This document shows positions 35,463 through 43,871 of a DNA stretch of 64,000 bases, one piece after another (position 1 is the stretch's first letter; each line of letters opens with the position of its first letter). The DNA is from JAWLHJ01 sp039587535 (lineage in GTDB: Bacteria > Gemmatimonadota > Gemmatimonadetes > Longimicrobiales > Gaopeijiaceae). The notes beneath the pieces are model-generated. The model had not been told where the DNA came from, did not search any database, and saw only the letters and a list, made by a program, of their open reading frames with translations. The position numbers and the translations under genes are program-made. The stretch spans positions 28,369 to 92,368 of the forward strand of contig JBDHIF010000010.1 of NCBI GenBank assembly GCA_039587535.1, given 5' to 3'.

Positions 35463-35595
35463 TGGAGCAGTTTCCGGTGGTGCCAGCGGCCCGTTCGCCC
35501 TAGCTCCGCCGCGGGATTATCCCTGTGACTGTTAGAGACACGCACCTCCCCGGTTTTGATGGAGCGATCGCGTTCTCGGAGGCGCGACGCCAGCT

Positions 35596-36786
35596 CTAGG
35601 GCATGGCGTACCGCTGGAGGTAGGCCAGGTCGAAATCGTCGAAGGTGACCACGTAGACATGAGCACTCCCGAAGCCGACCACGCGTGCTCCGGGAGCGAG
35701 ATGGACCGAGTGGACCCGCTGCGCCGCTCGATCGAACAGATCGTACGTGGCGGGCTCTCCCGCCTCGGTGGCTCTCGCGACCCAGGCGCGACCCTGGGGA
35801 TCTACGGGTACGCGTCCTGCACGAAACGGTGGCATGGATTCCGGCCAGGTGTACTGATCGATCTCGCGAGGTCCGCCACCACCCATGGACATCCCGCGGC
35901 CGAGGCGCGTGGAGACGGATCCGTTTTCGACCGATACCGCCACCCCGATGCCACCGCCGGATCGTCCCTCCTCCACCAACCACTCCTCTTTCTCGTCCGT
36001 GCCGATGCGGACCGGATCGTACGCGATGGACGGCCCGCGAGACACAGAGCCATCCGGAGCGATCCACTCCACCCGAGCTGCTCCTGCTCGGGCAACGACG
36101 ACGGACCCGTCCGGGGCCACTCCCCACGCGTCCTCCGGCGATAGCGGGACGGGCTCGATCTGGACGCTACGGTCATTGGCTCCTCCGCTCACGTTCCGAA
36201 TCCGGTCCTGGAGCTTCACCGTCGCGACGGCCTCGGACGTCCGTGTGCCGCGATCGATACGGATCACCGCACCGGAGTCCGGGAGCTGCCCCGACGGACC
36301 GCCTCGCATCCCCAGCGCCCTGGCATAGAGGTGACCCTCTCCGTCCACGGCCTGCGGAAGCGCCAGGTTGAAGGGCGCACCTGAGCCCGGGCGGGGATCG
36401 CCCTGGGCGATCGGCATGGTGGGTCCGAAGTCCAAGCCGGGTCCGAGGGCGACGAGCCGCCCGTTCCCAAGGTCGACGAGAAGCGTGGAATCGCCGGGGA
36501 GCGGCCAGACGGCATCCGGCTGCATGTATTCGTCCGGCCCCTGCCCCTGCCGACCCACCACTGCCCGGGTTCCGGCGACCATGTCCACGACGAAGAGCGA
36601 CCGGGCCAATGGATCCGCCACCAACACCCGCCCGTCGGCCAACTCCCTTACGGCCTGTATGGTTCCGAAGTCTTCCGGAAACCGCTCGTCGGGGGCGTCG
36701 AGGGTGATCTGGCCGGCCACCCCCGGCGCGCCGGCCAGGAGGATGCCCATCCCCAGGGTAGCAGTTTTCAATCCGAGCCCTTGCAT
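35596..36786 (-). CDS. Exported six-bladed beta-propeller protein
   Basis: This 396-residue secreted protein starts MQGLGLKTATLGMG with cleavage after GVAGQ. The mature part consists of repeated four-stranded blades (AVRELADGRVLVADPLARSLFVVD; QAVDGEGHLYARALG; WGVAPDGSVVVARAGAARVEWI), typical of the NHL/6-bladed propellers common in Bacteroidota and Gemmatimonadota. ATG 36786 has GGAGGC at ideal distance; the longer frame to 36858 is rejected. It is the last gene of a leftward unit behind the cyanophycinase. The ligand is unknown. Confidence 0.78.
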   Translation of the reverse strand: MQGLGLKTATLGMGILLAGAPGVAGQITLDAPDERFPEDFGTIQAVRELADGRVLVADPLARSLFVVDMVAGTRAVVGRQGQGPDEYMQPDAVWPLPGDSTLLVDLGNGRLVALGPGLDFGPTMPIAQGDPRPGSGAPFNLALPQAVDGEGHLYARALGMRGGPSGQLPDSGAVIRIDRGTRTSEAVATVKLQDRIRNVSGGANDRSVQIEPVPLSPEDAWGVAPDGSVVVARAGAARVEWIAPDGSVSRGPSIAYDPVRIGTDEKEEWLVEEGRSGGGIGVAVSVENGSVSTRLGRGMSMGGGGPREIDQYTWPESMPPFRAGRVPVDPQGRAWVARATEAGEPATYDLFDRAAQRVHSVHLAPGARVVGFGSAHVYVVTFDDFDLAYLQRYAMP

Positions 36787-36884
36787 CACGACTGCCTCCG
36801 TTCGCGTTCCGAGGTTCGTTTCATTCCACGGGGAGCCCGCCGGCGTCGGCCGACCCACCCGGAAGATCGACGCGAGCTCCCGTC

Positions 36885-37829
36885 TCAGGGGTTGCCCGGG
36901 TCCCTCTGCTGCACCCCGGGAATGGACTCCATGATCGTGCTCGGCCGCATGGGACGCCGCGCACCGAGGTCGAATTCGTCGCCCGGCGAGAGGAAGTAGA
37001 AAGGCCCGCCACCGGTCGTGACCATCCCGGGATCGTAGATGAGCACGTACGAGCGCCCGATGACCTCGAAGCGGTCACCTCGAACGACGATGGCCGTGTC
37101 CTCGTCCAAGCCGATGCCCAGGAGATCCGGATGGCTCTCCCACACCTCCAGGAAGTCGAAATGCCGGTTCCGTCTCAGAACGTGCTGGTCGATGCCGACC
37201 CCCCGCAGGTAACCGAAGCCCCGCTGGTGATCGCCGACCATGATCTGATTGGTCTCCGTGTCCCCACGCACGAGGAAGGAGCCCTGGATCGACGCACCGG
37301 CCGACGAGCCTCCCACCACCCCGCCACGGTCCAGCACCCTCCGTAGCTCCTCCTCGGTCCTCGTACCTCCGTACGCGTCGACGAGCCGCCACTGGCGGCC
37401 GCCGAAGAAGAAGACGCCATCCGCGGTCTTCAGGGGCTCCACGAAGGCCTCGGTATCGGCAAGCTCGGGATCCGTGGTGTGCAGAACGGTGATGTTGCGA
37501 GCGCCGTGCTCCCGCCAGGACGTCAGCCCTCCGTAGCGGTGGTCATAGTGCTCCTCCCCACCAGCAGTCGGGATCATGACGAGCTTGGCATCGGGTCCCC
37601 CGGCGAGCTCGATGAAGCGCCGATAGATCTCCGGCGACTGCATGGCGCCGCCGACCACAACCAGCGATCCGTTCTCCGGTCCGACCGCCGGACCCGCGGG
37701 TTCCTGCTGGACCTGGGCGGCCACGGCTGACGCGACCAGGAGTCCGAAGAGCAGAGAGGCTCCTCCCAGTGCTGCATACGTCCGAGCGCGAGGTCGGCGG
37801 AGATCATGGGACGCGCATGATTCGGTCAT
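36885..37829 (-). CDS. Secreted cyanophycinase-like peptidase (family S51)
   Basis: This serine peptidase of the S51 cyanophycinase group releases Asp-Arg-type dipeptides from cyanophycin or related isoaspartyl polymers. The 314 residues include a signal peptide (core LGGASLLFGLLVASAVAA), the N-terminal GSLVVVGGAM, GVFFFGGRQWRLVDA, and the nucleophile motif GGSSAGAS followed by LDEDTAIVV. ATG 37829 has GAGG 8 nt upstream and lies 4 bp after the symporter stop. The signal peptide makes it extracytoplasmic, like the exported CphE type. Coupling to a symporter suggests use of the product. Confidence 0.88.
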   Translation of the reverse strand: MTESCASHDLRRPRARTYAALGGASLLFGLLVASAVAAQVQQEPAGPAVGPENGSLVVVGGAMQSPEIYRRFIELAGGPDAKLVMIPTAGGEEHYDHRYGGLTSWREHGARNITVLHTTDPELADTEAFVEPLKTADGVFFFGGRQWRLVDAYGGTRTEEELRRVLDRGGVVGGSSAGASIQGSFLVRGDTETNQIMVGDHQRGFGYLRGVGIDQHVLRRNRHFDFLEVWESHPDLLGIGLDEDTAIVVRGDRFEVIGRSYVLIYDPGMVTTGGGPFYFLSPGDEFDLGARRPMRPSTIMESIPGVQQRDPGNP

Positions 37830-37833
37830 TGGG

Positions 37834-39336
37834 TCAACCTCGGGGGGCATTGTCGTCTCCATAGACGAAACGCTCCAGCTCGCCGTGAACGCGGCGCAGG
37901 GTTTCAGCCGAGGGAGGCTTGGTGAAGCGGGAAACGATCAGAGCGACGGCGACGTTCGCCAACAGCGACCAAACGGCCCCGTGCAGGCCGTAGGGATGCG
38001 GAGCGACGACAAGGGTGACGTAGAGCGTGGCCAGACCGGCGCCGATGCCGGCGAGCACGCCGGCCCGGGTGAGCACCCGGCGACCGGGAAAGCAGACGCC
38101 CAGGATGGCGGGCATCAGCTGGAGCGCGCCGGAGCCCGAAAGCGTGACCAACACCACGAGGAAGTCGAAGGTGCGAACCGACAGCACGTAGCCCACCGCG
38201 AGGAGCACCAGCACCGTCGCCCGTCCGAAGGCCACGTAATGCGCCTGGCTCCGATCTCGCGCTACGTACCGCTGATAGACGTCGCGGGTGAGCACGGTCA
38301 TGTTGGCGTGAAGGATGGAATCCAGCGTGGACATGGCCGCCGCAGTCGCCCCCGCCAGGATCGCGCCGGTCATCCACGCGGGGGCGTAGGTAAAGAGCAG
38401 CTCGGGGAAGATCCGATCGGGAACGTCGAGTCCCGGCATGACCAGGGCGCCACCGAGCCCCACCAGCGCGGTGGGGATGTAGAGCGAGACAAGATAGATG
38501 GGCGTCGTGGCGCCGAGCAGCTTCAAGGTCTTCGCGTCCACCGCCGTGTAGTATCGGATCATCATGTGCGGCTGGAACACGATGCCGAACGACAGCGTGA
38601 GGGTCATCCCGAGCCACATCCCCGGAGTGAAGAAGCCCTGTGGTCCGGGCAGGGCGAGGAGATCCGGCCGTTCCGCCATGACGGCCCGCACGAGCTCCAG
38701 CGGGCCGCCGAACAGCTCGAAGGACAGGTAGAGGGCGCCCACCCACACCGCGACGTACATCCAGATGCCCTGGACGACATCGGTCCAATAGACCGCGCGC
38801 AGGCCACCGGCCACGAGGTACGCCGCGGCCACCACCAATAGGATCAACGTGCCGAGCTCGAAGGAGATCCGCCCGCCGGAAGCCACGTTGATGATGTACC
38901 CCAAACCCTGGGCCTGGACCTGGATGTAGAGGATCGTGAAGACCACGGACACGATGGCCACCACCACCCGCACCGTCTCGGACTCGTAGAAGTCGGCGAG
39001 CATGTCCGCGGGCGTCATGTACCCGAAGGCCTTCCCGAGCGCCCAGATGCGCGTGCCCAGCACGTAGGTGATGGCACCCACGAGCACCGTCCACGTGCCG
39101 GCCATCCAGAAGCCGACACCGTGTGTGTAGAAGAAGCCGCCGGAGCCCAGGAAGGCGAATGCCGAATGGAAGGTGGCCACCACCGTCAGGTAGAGCACCA
39201 CGAACCCGGCCCGGCGCCCGTAGAGGAGAAAGTCCTCCAGATCCACTGTCATGCGCCGGTTCGCGACCGCTCCGAGCACGATCGTGACGACCAGGTAGAG
39301 GAAGATGAGTCCCGTGGCCACCGCCCATGCTTCCAT
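37834..39336 (-). CDS. Sodium:solute symporter (SSS family)
   Basis: This 500-residue inner-membrane protein has about 13 hydrophobic segments and SSS-family landmarks: an N-terminal helix then GRRAGFVVLYLTVVATFHSAFAFLGSGGFFYTHG, the YLVAGGLRAVYWTDVVQGI sodium-site region and AGATAAAMSTLDSILHANMTVLTRDVYQR. It imports an organic solute with sodium; the substrate is not predictable. It lies 6 bp after the small DUF3311 gene, a common accessory arrangement for this family, and 4 bp before the cyanophycinase. Confidence 0.92.
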   Translation of the reverse strand: MEAWAVATGLIFLYLVVTIVLGAVANRRMTVDLEDFLLYGRRAGFVVLYLTVVATFHSAFAFLGSGGFFYTHGVGFWMAGTWTVLVGAITYVLGTRIWALGKAFGYMTPADMLADFYESETVRVVVAIVSVVFTILYIQVQAQGLGYIINVASGGRISFELGTLILLVVAAAYLVAGGLRAVYWTDVVQGIWMYVAVWVGALYLSFELFGGPLELVRAVMAERPDLLALPGPQGFFTPGMWLGMTLTLSFGIVFQPHMMIRYYTAVDAKTLKLLGATTPIYLVSLYIPTALVGLGGALVMPGLDVPDRIFPELLFTYAPAWMTGAILAGATAAAMSTLDSILHANMTVLTRDVYQRYVARDRSQAHYVAFGRATVLVLLAVGYVLSVRTFDFLVVLVTLSGSGALQLMPAILGVCFPGRRVLTRAGVLAGIGAGLATLYVTLVVAPHPYGLHGAVWSLLANVAVALIVSRFTKPPSAETLRRVHGELERFVYGDDNAPRG

Positions 39337-39342
39337 GATGCT

Positions 39343-39573
39343 TCAGACTCCCGAGCGGTAGGTCCTGATGAGGACCCCGATGAGGAGCGTGTAGACGACC
39401 AGTAGGGAGAGCCACAGGAACGGAACGCCGAAGAGCACGGGTTCGATGCGATTCAGGAACACATGCGTCACCGGTGGCATGCACAGGGCGAACAACAAGA
39501 GGAAGGCCACCGTGCACACCCGCCCGGTACGGGTGCGGGGGACGAAATGGGAGGGCGGTCCAGGAGGGCTCAT
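39343..39573 (-). CDS. DUF3311-type small membrane subunit of the SSS symporter
   Basis: This 76-residue protein has two membrane helices (about 19-38 and 51-69) and the DUF3311-like RIEPVLFGVPFLWLSLLVVYT between them. DUF3311 genes usually precede SSS symporters and are thought to be small accessory subunits. It lies 6 bp upstream of the symporter gene. The start at ATG 39573 has no clear ribosome site, and the gene begins 90 bp after the menE stop. Confidence 0.75.
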   Translation of the reverse strand: MSPPGPPSHFVPRTRTGRVCTVAFLLLFALCMPPVTHVFLNRIEPVLFGVPFLWLSLLVVYTLLIGVLIRTYRSGV

Positions 39574-39663
39574 GGGGCGCGAACATGGGCCCCGTCTGCA
39601 GCAGGATGCAAGGGATCGACCCCCGCCGGCCGACGCGCGGCCACATCTGGGCCCCGGAGGAGG

Positions 39664-40995
39664 TCAGCGGCTCGAGAGCCTCGCCCGGACCGAGGCCCTA
39701 TCGACTTTGCCGTTGGCGTTCCTCGGAAGCTCCCGCTCCACCTTCCAGAGCTTGGGGCGCTTAGGCCCGCTGAGGCGGGCCCGGATCCAGCGCTCGACCT
39801 CGGCCAGATCGAAGCTGTCCCAGACCGGCACCACCAGAGCGGCCACGCGCTCTCCCCACTCCTCGCTGGGAAGCCCGACTACTGCGGCGTCGCGGACCGC
39901 GGGGTGAGCTCTGATGACCTCTTCCACCTCCAGCGGATCGACGTTCACCCCCCCGGAAACGATCCGATCCGAGCCCCGTCCGGTGATGGTGAGCACGCCT
40001 TCCGAATCCTGGGCGCCAAGATCACCCGTCCAGTACCAGCCCTCCTCATCCGCGATCGGCGACAGCCCTTCCGAGGTCACGTATCCCAGCGCCTGACTGG
40101 GGCCCCTGACCCACAGTGCGCCGTCCTCCCCGAAGCGTACTTCCACGCCCGGCAAAGGTCGTCCCACAGCGCCGGGCTGCCGGCGCACCTGTTCCGGAGG
40201 GGCCGTGGCCACCTGCGACCACATCTCGGTCATTCCGTACGTCAGGGCCACCGGCCACCCGAGCTCCACTGCTGCCTGGACCAGGTCCGCCGGCGCTCGG
40301 GCCCCACCTACCAGGACACATCGGACGGCCTCGGGCGCGGGATTACCACCCCAAGCATGAAGCAGCCGATCGAGCTGAGTCGGCACCAGGGACAGGTGCG
40401 TCACGGCCGGGCGGTCTGGTGTCTCAGGGTGTCTGAGCAACCGCACGAGCGCACGGGTGTCCAGGACGCCCGGTGCCACCAGCGTGGCTCCGGTGAGCAG
40501 CGCGCGCGCGATGAGGGCCAAGCCCCCGACGTGGGCAGGGGAAAGCGAAGCGAGCCAGACCTCCGACCCATCCAGCGCCAGCCGCGCGGACACGGCCCGG
40601 ACATGGGCCTCCAGACCCTCCCGACCCAGCGCCACGCCTCTGGGGCGGCCCGAAGTCCCCGAGGTCCAAAGGATGGCCTGAGTGCCAGGGGGCGCCCAAG
40701 CCAGACCCTCCATCGCCGCGTCCCGCTCAGGCCCGGTCAGGCCCGCGTTCAGCGGCGCGGGCACCACGTCCGCCCGCCACGAGGCAAGGAGGGTCACGAT
40801 ACCGTCCGCGTCGGGGGCCGTGACCACCGGGCAGGGTTGCTCGGGCCGAGCACCCTGCACCCCGAGCTCACGCGCCCGTTGGTCGACGATGTCGAGGAGC
40901 CCGGCGCTCGTGACGCGGCCAGACGCCGTGTAGAGCACCGGACGCTGCGGGTCGCGTCCGCGTAGCCCGGCGCCCGCGACGTCGAGAACGCTCAT
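39664..40995 (-). CDS. menE: o-Succinylbenzoate-CoA ligase
   Basis: MenE activates o-succinylbenzoate to its CoA thioester in menaquinone synthesis. The 443-residue acyl-adenylate enzyme has the AMP-binding loop ILWTSGTSGRPRGVAL, TYGMTEMWSQVA, YWTGDLGAQD, the hinge GRGSDRIVSGGVNVDPLEVE and the C-terminal lysine in RNANGKVDR. The ATG overlaps the menA stop by 4 nt. The men context makes MenE far more likely than another ligase of this superfamily. Confidence 0.9.
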   Translation of the reverse strand: MSVLDVAGAGLRGRDPQRPVLYTASGRVTSAGLLDIVDQRARELGVQGARPEQPCPVVTAPDADGIVTLLASWRADVVPAPLNAGLTGPERDAAMEGLAWAPPGTQAILWTSGTSGRPRGVALGREGLEAHVRAVSARLALDGSEVWLASLSPAHVGGLALIARALLTGATLVAPGVLDTRALVRLLRHPETPDRPAVTHLSLVPTQLDRLLHAWGGNPAPEAVRCVLVGGARAPADLVQAAVELGWPVALTYGMTEMWSQVATAPPEQVRRQPGAVGRPLPGVEVRFGEDGALWVRGPSQALGYVTSEGLSPIADEEGWYWTGDLGAQDSEGVLTITGRGSDRIVSGGVNVDPLEVEEVIRAHPAVRDAAVVGLPSEEWGERVAALVVPVWDSFDLAEVERWIRARLSGPKRPKLWKVERELPRNANGKVDRASVRARLSSR

Positions 40996-41972
40996 CCGGC
41001 GGCGAAGCCCACCGCCAGGAGGCCACCATAGAGTGCGACCACCCGGGCCGTACCGCCGAGCGTGGGCAATAGCTCCGCCGGCTCACGATAGGTCAGGACG
41101 GTCCGTAACGGGCGGGCGGCGGCGGCGAGCGCCAGGGCGGACAGGAGCGTCGACCGGGGCCATCCCATCCAGGCCACACCCCAGATCGGCACCACGAGCG
41201 CAACCAAAAGGAGCAACACGTATTCGATGCGGCTCCCGGTCCTGCCGAGGCGCACGGCAAGCGTACGCTTACCCGCCCGCGTATCGGTGGGCAGATCTCG
41301 GAGATTGTTCACCACCAGGATTGCCGTGCTCAGCGCACCGAGCCCCGTGCCCGCGAGGACGGCGTCGGGTGGCCAGGCCAATCCCTGGACCCAGTACGTA
41401 CCCCCGACGGCCACCAGGCCGAAGAAGACGAACACGAACAGGTCCCCGAGTCCGTGGTACGCCAGCGGGAACGGCCCGCCCGTGTAGAGGACGGCGCAGG
41501 CAAGCGACGCCAGCCCTATGAAGACGATGGGCCACCCTCCCACGCTCACCAGGTAGATGCCCACCAGGAACGCGAGACCGAGGACGATCACCATTCCTGC
41601 TTTGACCGCGGCGGGCGAAAGGATGCCAGCCTGGGTGACTCGGACAGGTCCCACCCGCTCCTCGGTGTCGGTACCCCTCACGAAGTCGTAGTAGTCGTTC
41701 GCCAGGTTGGTCCCGACCTGAATCAGGCCGGCACCGACCAGCGCCGCGAGCGCCGGAGCCAGGGCCATCACCCCGTGGTGCGCAGCGAGCCCGGTGCCCG
41801 CCAGAACCGGGGCGAGCGCTGCTGTGAGGGTCTTCGGTCGAGCCGCCAGGACCCACGCATGTGTCCGTGACACCGTCGGCGGGGCGCTCACCGCAGCTGA
41901 GCGTGTATGGCTCGCAGCGGGGGATGCAGGTGCTGGCCGCTTCGGTGGCTGTCCACTACGAGTCCGGCTCAC
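40992..41972 (-). CDS. menA: 1,4-Dihydroxy-2-naphthoate polyprenyltransferase
   Basis: MenA prenylates DHNA in the inner membrane to make demethylmenaquinone. This 326-residue UbiA-family protein has about eight membrane helices, the first aspartate motif in NLANDYYDFVRGTDTEERVG and the second in NNLRDLPTDTRAGKRTLAV. The GTG start at 41972 follows the menD TGA immediately. The first 35 residues are proline/alanine-rich; an internal GTG (residue 34, before SRTHAWVLAARPKTL) would give the usual family length and is a realistic alternative. Confidence 0.93.
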   Translation of the reverse strand: MSRTRSGQPPKRPAPASPAASHTRSAAVSAPPTVSRTHAWVLAARPKTLTAALAPVLAGTGLAAHHGVMALAPALAALVGAGLIQVGTNLANDYYDFVRGTDTEERVGPVRVTQAGILSPAAVKAGMVIVLGLAFLVGIYLVSVGGWPIVFIGLASLACAVLYTGGPFPLAYHGLGDLFVFVFFGLVAVGGTYWVQGLAWPPDAVLAGTGLGALSTAILVVNNLRDLPTDTRAGKRTLAVRLGRTGSRIEYVLLLLVALVVPIWGVAWMGWPRSTLLSALALAAAARPLRTVLTYREPAELLPTLGGTARVVALYGGLLAVGFAAG

Positions 41973-43871
41973 TCATTTCGGGCGCTCTTTCTCGTGGTCG
42001 GATTCAGAATGATGTGAAACGGCGAGTCGCGCGGCCCGGGCCACGGCCCCCGCCAAGTCCTCCCGGCGGGCACGGGCACGCACCCGCTCCGAGGAGAGCC
42101 TGAGGATCGTAGTGCGGCGCGCACGCGCCGCGTCGGCCACCTCGCTTGCCAGGCTCGCCGGAGTCACGTCGCGCAGCTCGATGCCATGGAGCGCCGCCGC
42201 GTGGCTGAAGTCCAGGCCGTGCGGCGTGGCGAAGAACCGCGTGAACTCGGGCTCGTGCTCCGCGATGGGCAACCCGTGGAAGATACCGCCCCCGTCGTTG
42301 TCCACGAGGACGAACACCACGCACAGGTCCTCTTCACGAGCCCACAGCAGTCCGTTCTGGTCGTGGAAGAGAGCCAGGTCCCCGAGCACGCACACCACCG
42401 GCTCCTCGCTCGTGGCTGCGACGCCAAAGGCCGTCGACACGATGCCGTCGATACCGCTTGCGCCGCGATTGCCCAGAACGGTCCACGGACGCTCGTCCGG
42501 CAGCGCGAAGCCGTCCAGATCGCGGACCGGCATGGAGTTCGACACGAACACGGTCGCCTCCGGGAGCGCCTCCGCGAGCCTAGGCCAAACGGCCCCTTCG
42601 TGGGCGGGGGTCTCTTCCTCGTCGGCCGTGGGAAGCGCCCCTCGCGCCACTACGTCCGTCTCCGCCCACGTCCTGGTCCACGCCCCTCTGGAGGCGTCCG
42701 AGCTGCCACCGTCGGCAGGATCGGGACCGGCCGACATGGCTGACGCAGCTGGGACGCGCTTGGACGACCGCCCCTGAGCTTTGCCGCTCCCACCCAGGTG
42801 ATCTCCGAGCGCCTCGAGCGCGGCCACGGGATCCGCCACGAGGTACTCCGTGGCAGTAGCCCCGTGGTCCTTCCAGCGCCCCCCTTCGTCGATGACGAGA
42901 TAATCGACGCCGCTCCAGGCCACGAGCGTCTCCTGCAGTGCGGCGGACGTGGGGGAGGAGCCCACGCGGATGATCACGGATGGCCGAAGCGCTTCCCGCA
43001 CCTCCGGGCTTCGGAGCACGAAGTCGTACGCGGCGGGGCGCAGGGCTCCCTGGTCCGGCCCGAAGCGGGCGCCGGAGAGGGGGTCGGCCAGAACGGGGAA
43101 CCCTGAGCGAGCGGCGAATCGCAGCACGGCCGGACCGACCCGCCAGGGCTGAGGATTGGGCCCGGCCACGATCAGGCCGCGCTCCGTGGCGCACAGCGCC
43201 GCCAACCTTTCCAGCGTCCGCTCCGTGGGAACCGAGCGGCCGCGGAGGGTGGCGACGTACGGGCGGTTGTCCGGACGCCCGACGGCGGCCGGGAGATCGT
43301 CCGATCCGAACGCGTCCGTGTCGTCCTCCGAAGGCTCCAACGGCTTGTCGAAGGGGAAGTTCACGTGGACCGCACCCGCCGGAGGGCCTGTTGCCAGGTC
43401 GACGGCCCGTGAGGCCAAAGCCCGGAGATGCCGGAGATCCGGGGGGTTCGTGGACGGGGGACCGGATTCGAAGGAAGCCCGGACGTGGCTTCCGAAGAGG
43501 CCCGCCTGATGGATCGCCTGATTGGCGTCCGCGCCGCGGAGTCTGGGTGGCCGGTCTGCGGTGAGCACGAGCAGCGGCGTCTCGGCCTGACTCGCTTCCA
43601 CGACCGCCGGAAGCAGGTTCGCCACGGCCGACCCCGACGTCGTCACCACGGCGGCTGGGCGCCCGGTGGCCTTTCCTATGCCGAGCGCGAAGAAGCCGGC
43701 GGAGCGCTCGTCGAGGTGGACCCGGAGGCGAAAGCGCGAATCACGAGCCAGGGCCAGCACCAAGGGGGTGGACCGTGAGCCCGGCGCCACGGCGACCTCA
43801 CCGACGCCAGCCCTGGCGAGCTCCTCCGCCCACGCCCGCGCCCAGACGGTGTTCGCGATCCTGGCGCTCAC
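41973..43871 (-). CDS. menD: SEPHCHC synthase
   Basis: MenD condenses isochorismate with 2-oxoglutarate using thiamine diphosphate. The 632-residue protein has the N-terminal PYR domain (VAPGSRSTPLVLAL with the family glutamate in LDERSAGFFALG) and a C-terminal PP domain with VSNSMPVRDLDGF, NRGASGIDGIVSTAFG and the GDLALFHDQNGLL region that binds ThDP. It is somewhat longer than the usual 550-580 because of an acidic/serine insert near DNA 42600-42790. Its ATG overlaps the menF stop by 4 nt. Confidence 0.94.
   Translation of the reverse strand: MSARIANTVWARAWAEELARAGVGEVAVAPGSRSTPLVLALARDSRFRLRVHLDERSAGFFALGIGKATGRPAAVVTTSGSAVANLLPAVVEASQAETPLLVLTADRPPRLRGADANQAIHQAGLFGSHVRASFESGPPSTNPPDLRHLRALASRAVDLATGPPAGAVHVNFPFDKPLEPSEDDTDAFGSDDLPAAVGRPDNRPYVATLRGRSVPTERTLERLAALCATERGLIVAGPNPQPWRVGPAVLRFAARSGFPVLADPLSGARFGPDQGALRPAAYDFVLRSPEVREALRPSVIIRVGSSPTSAALQETLVAWSGVDYLVIDEGGRWKDHGATATEYLVADPVAALEALGDHLGGSGKAQGRSSKRVPAASAMSAGPDPADGGSSDASRGAWTRTWAETDVVARGALPTADEEETPAHEGAVWPRLAEALPEATVFVSNSMPVRDLDGFALPDERPWTVLGNRGASGIDGIVSTAFGVAATSEEPVVCVLGDLALFHDQNGLLWAREEDLCVVFVLVDNDGGGIFHGLPIAEHEPEFTRFFATPHGLDFSHAAALHGIELRDVTPASLASEVADAARARRTTILRLSSERVRARARREDLAGAVARAARLAVSHHSESDHEKERPK

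Noticed and set aside
39463..40965. 500-residue plus-strand frame over menE
   Set aside because: Shadow of the menE gene, with no coherent domain.
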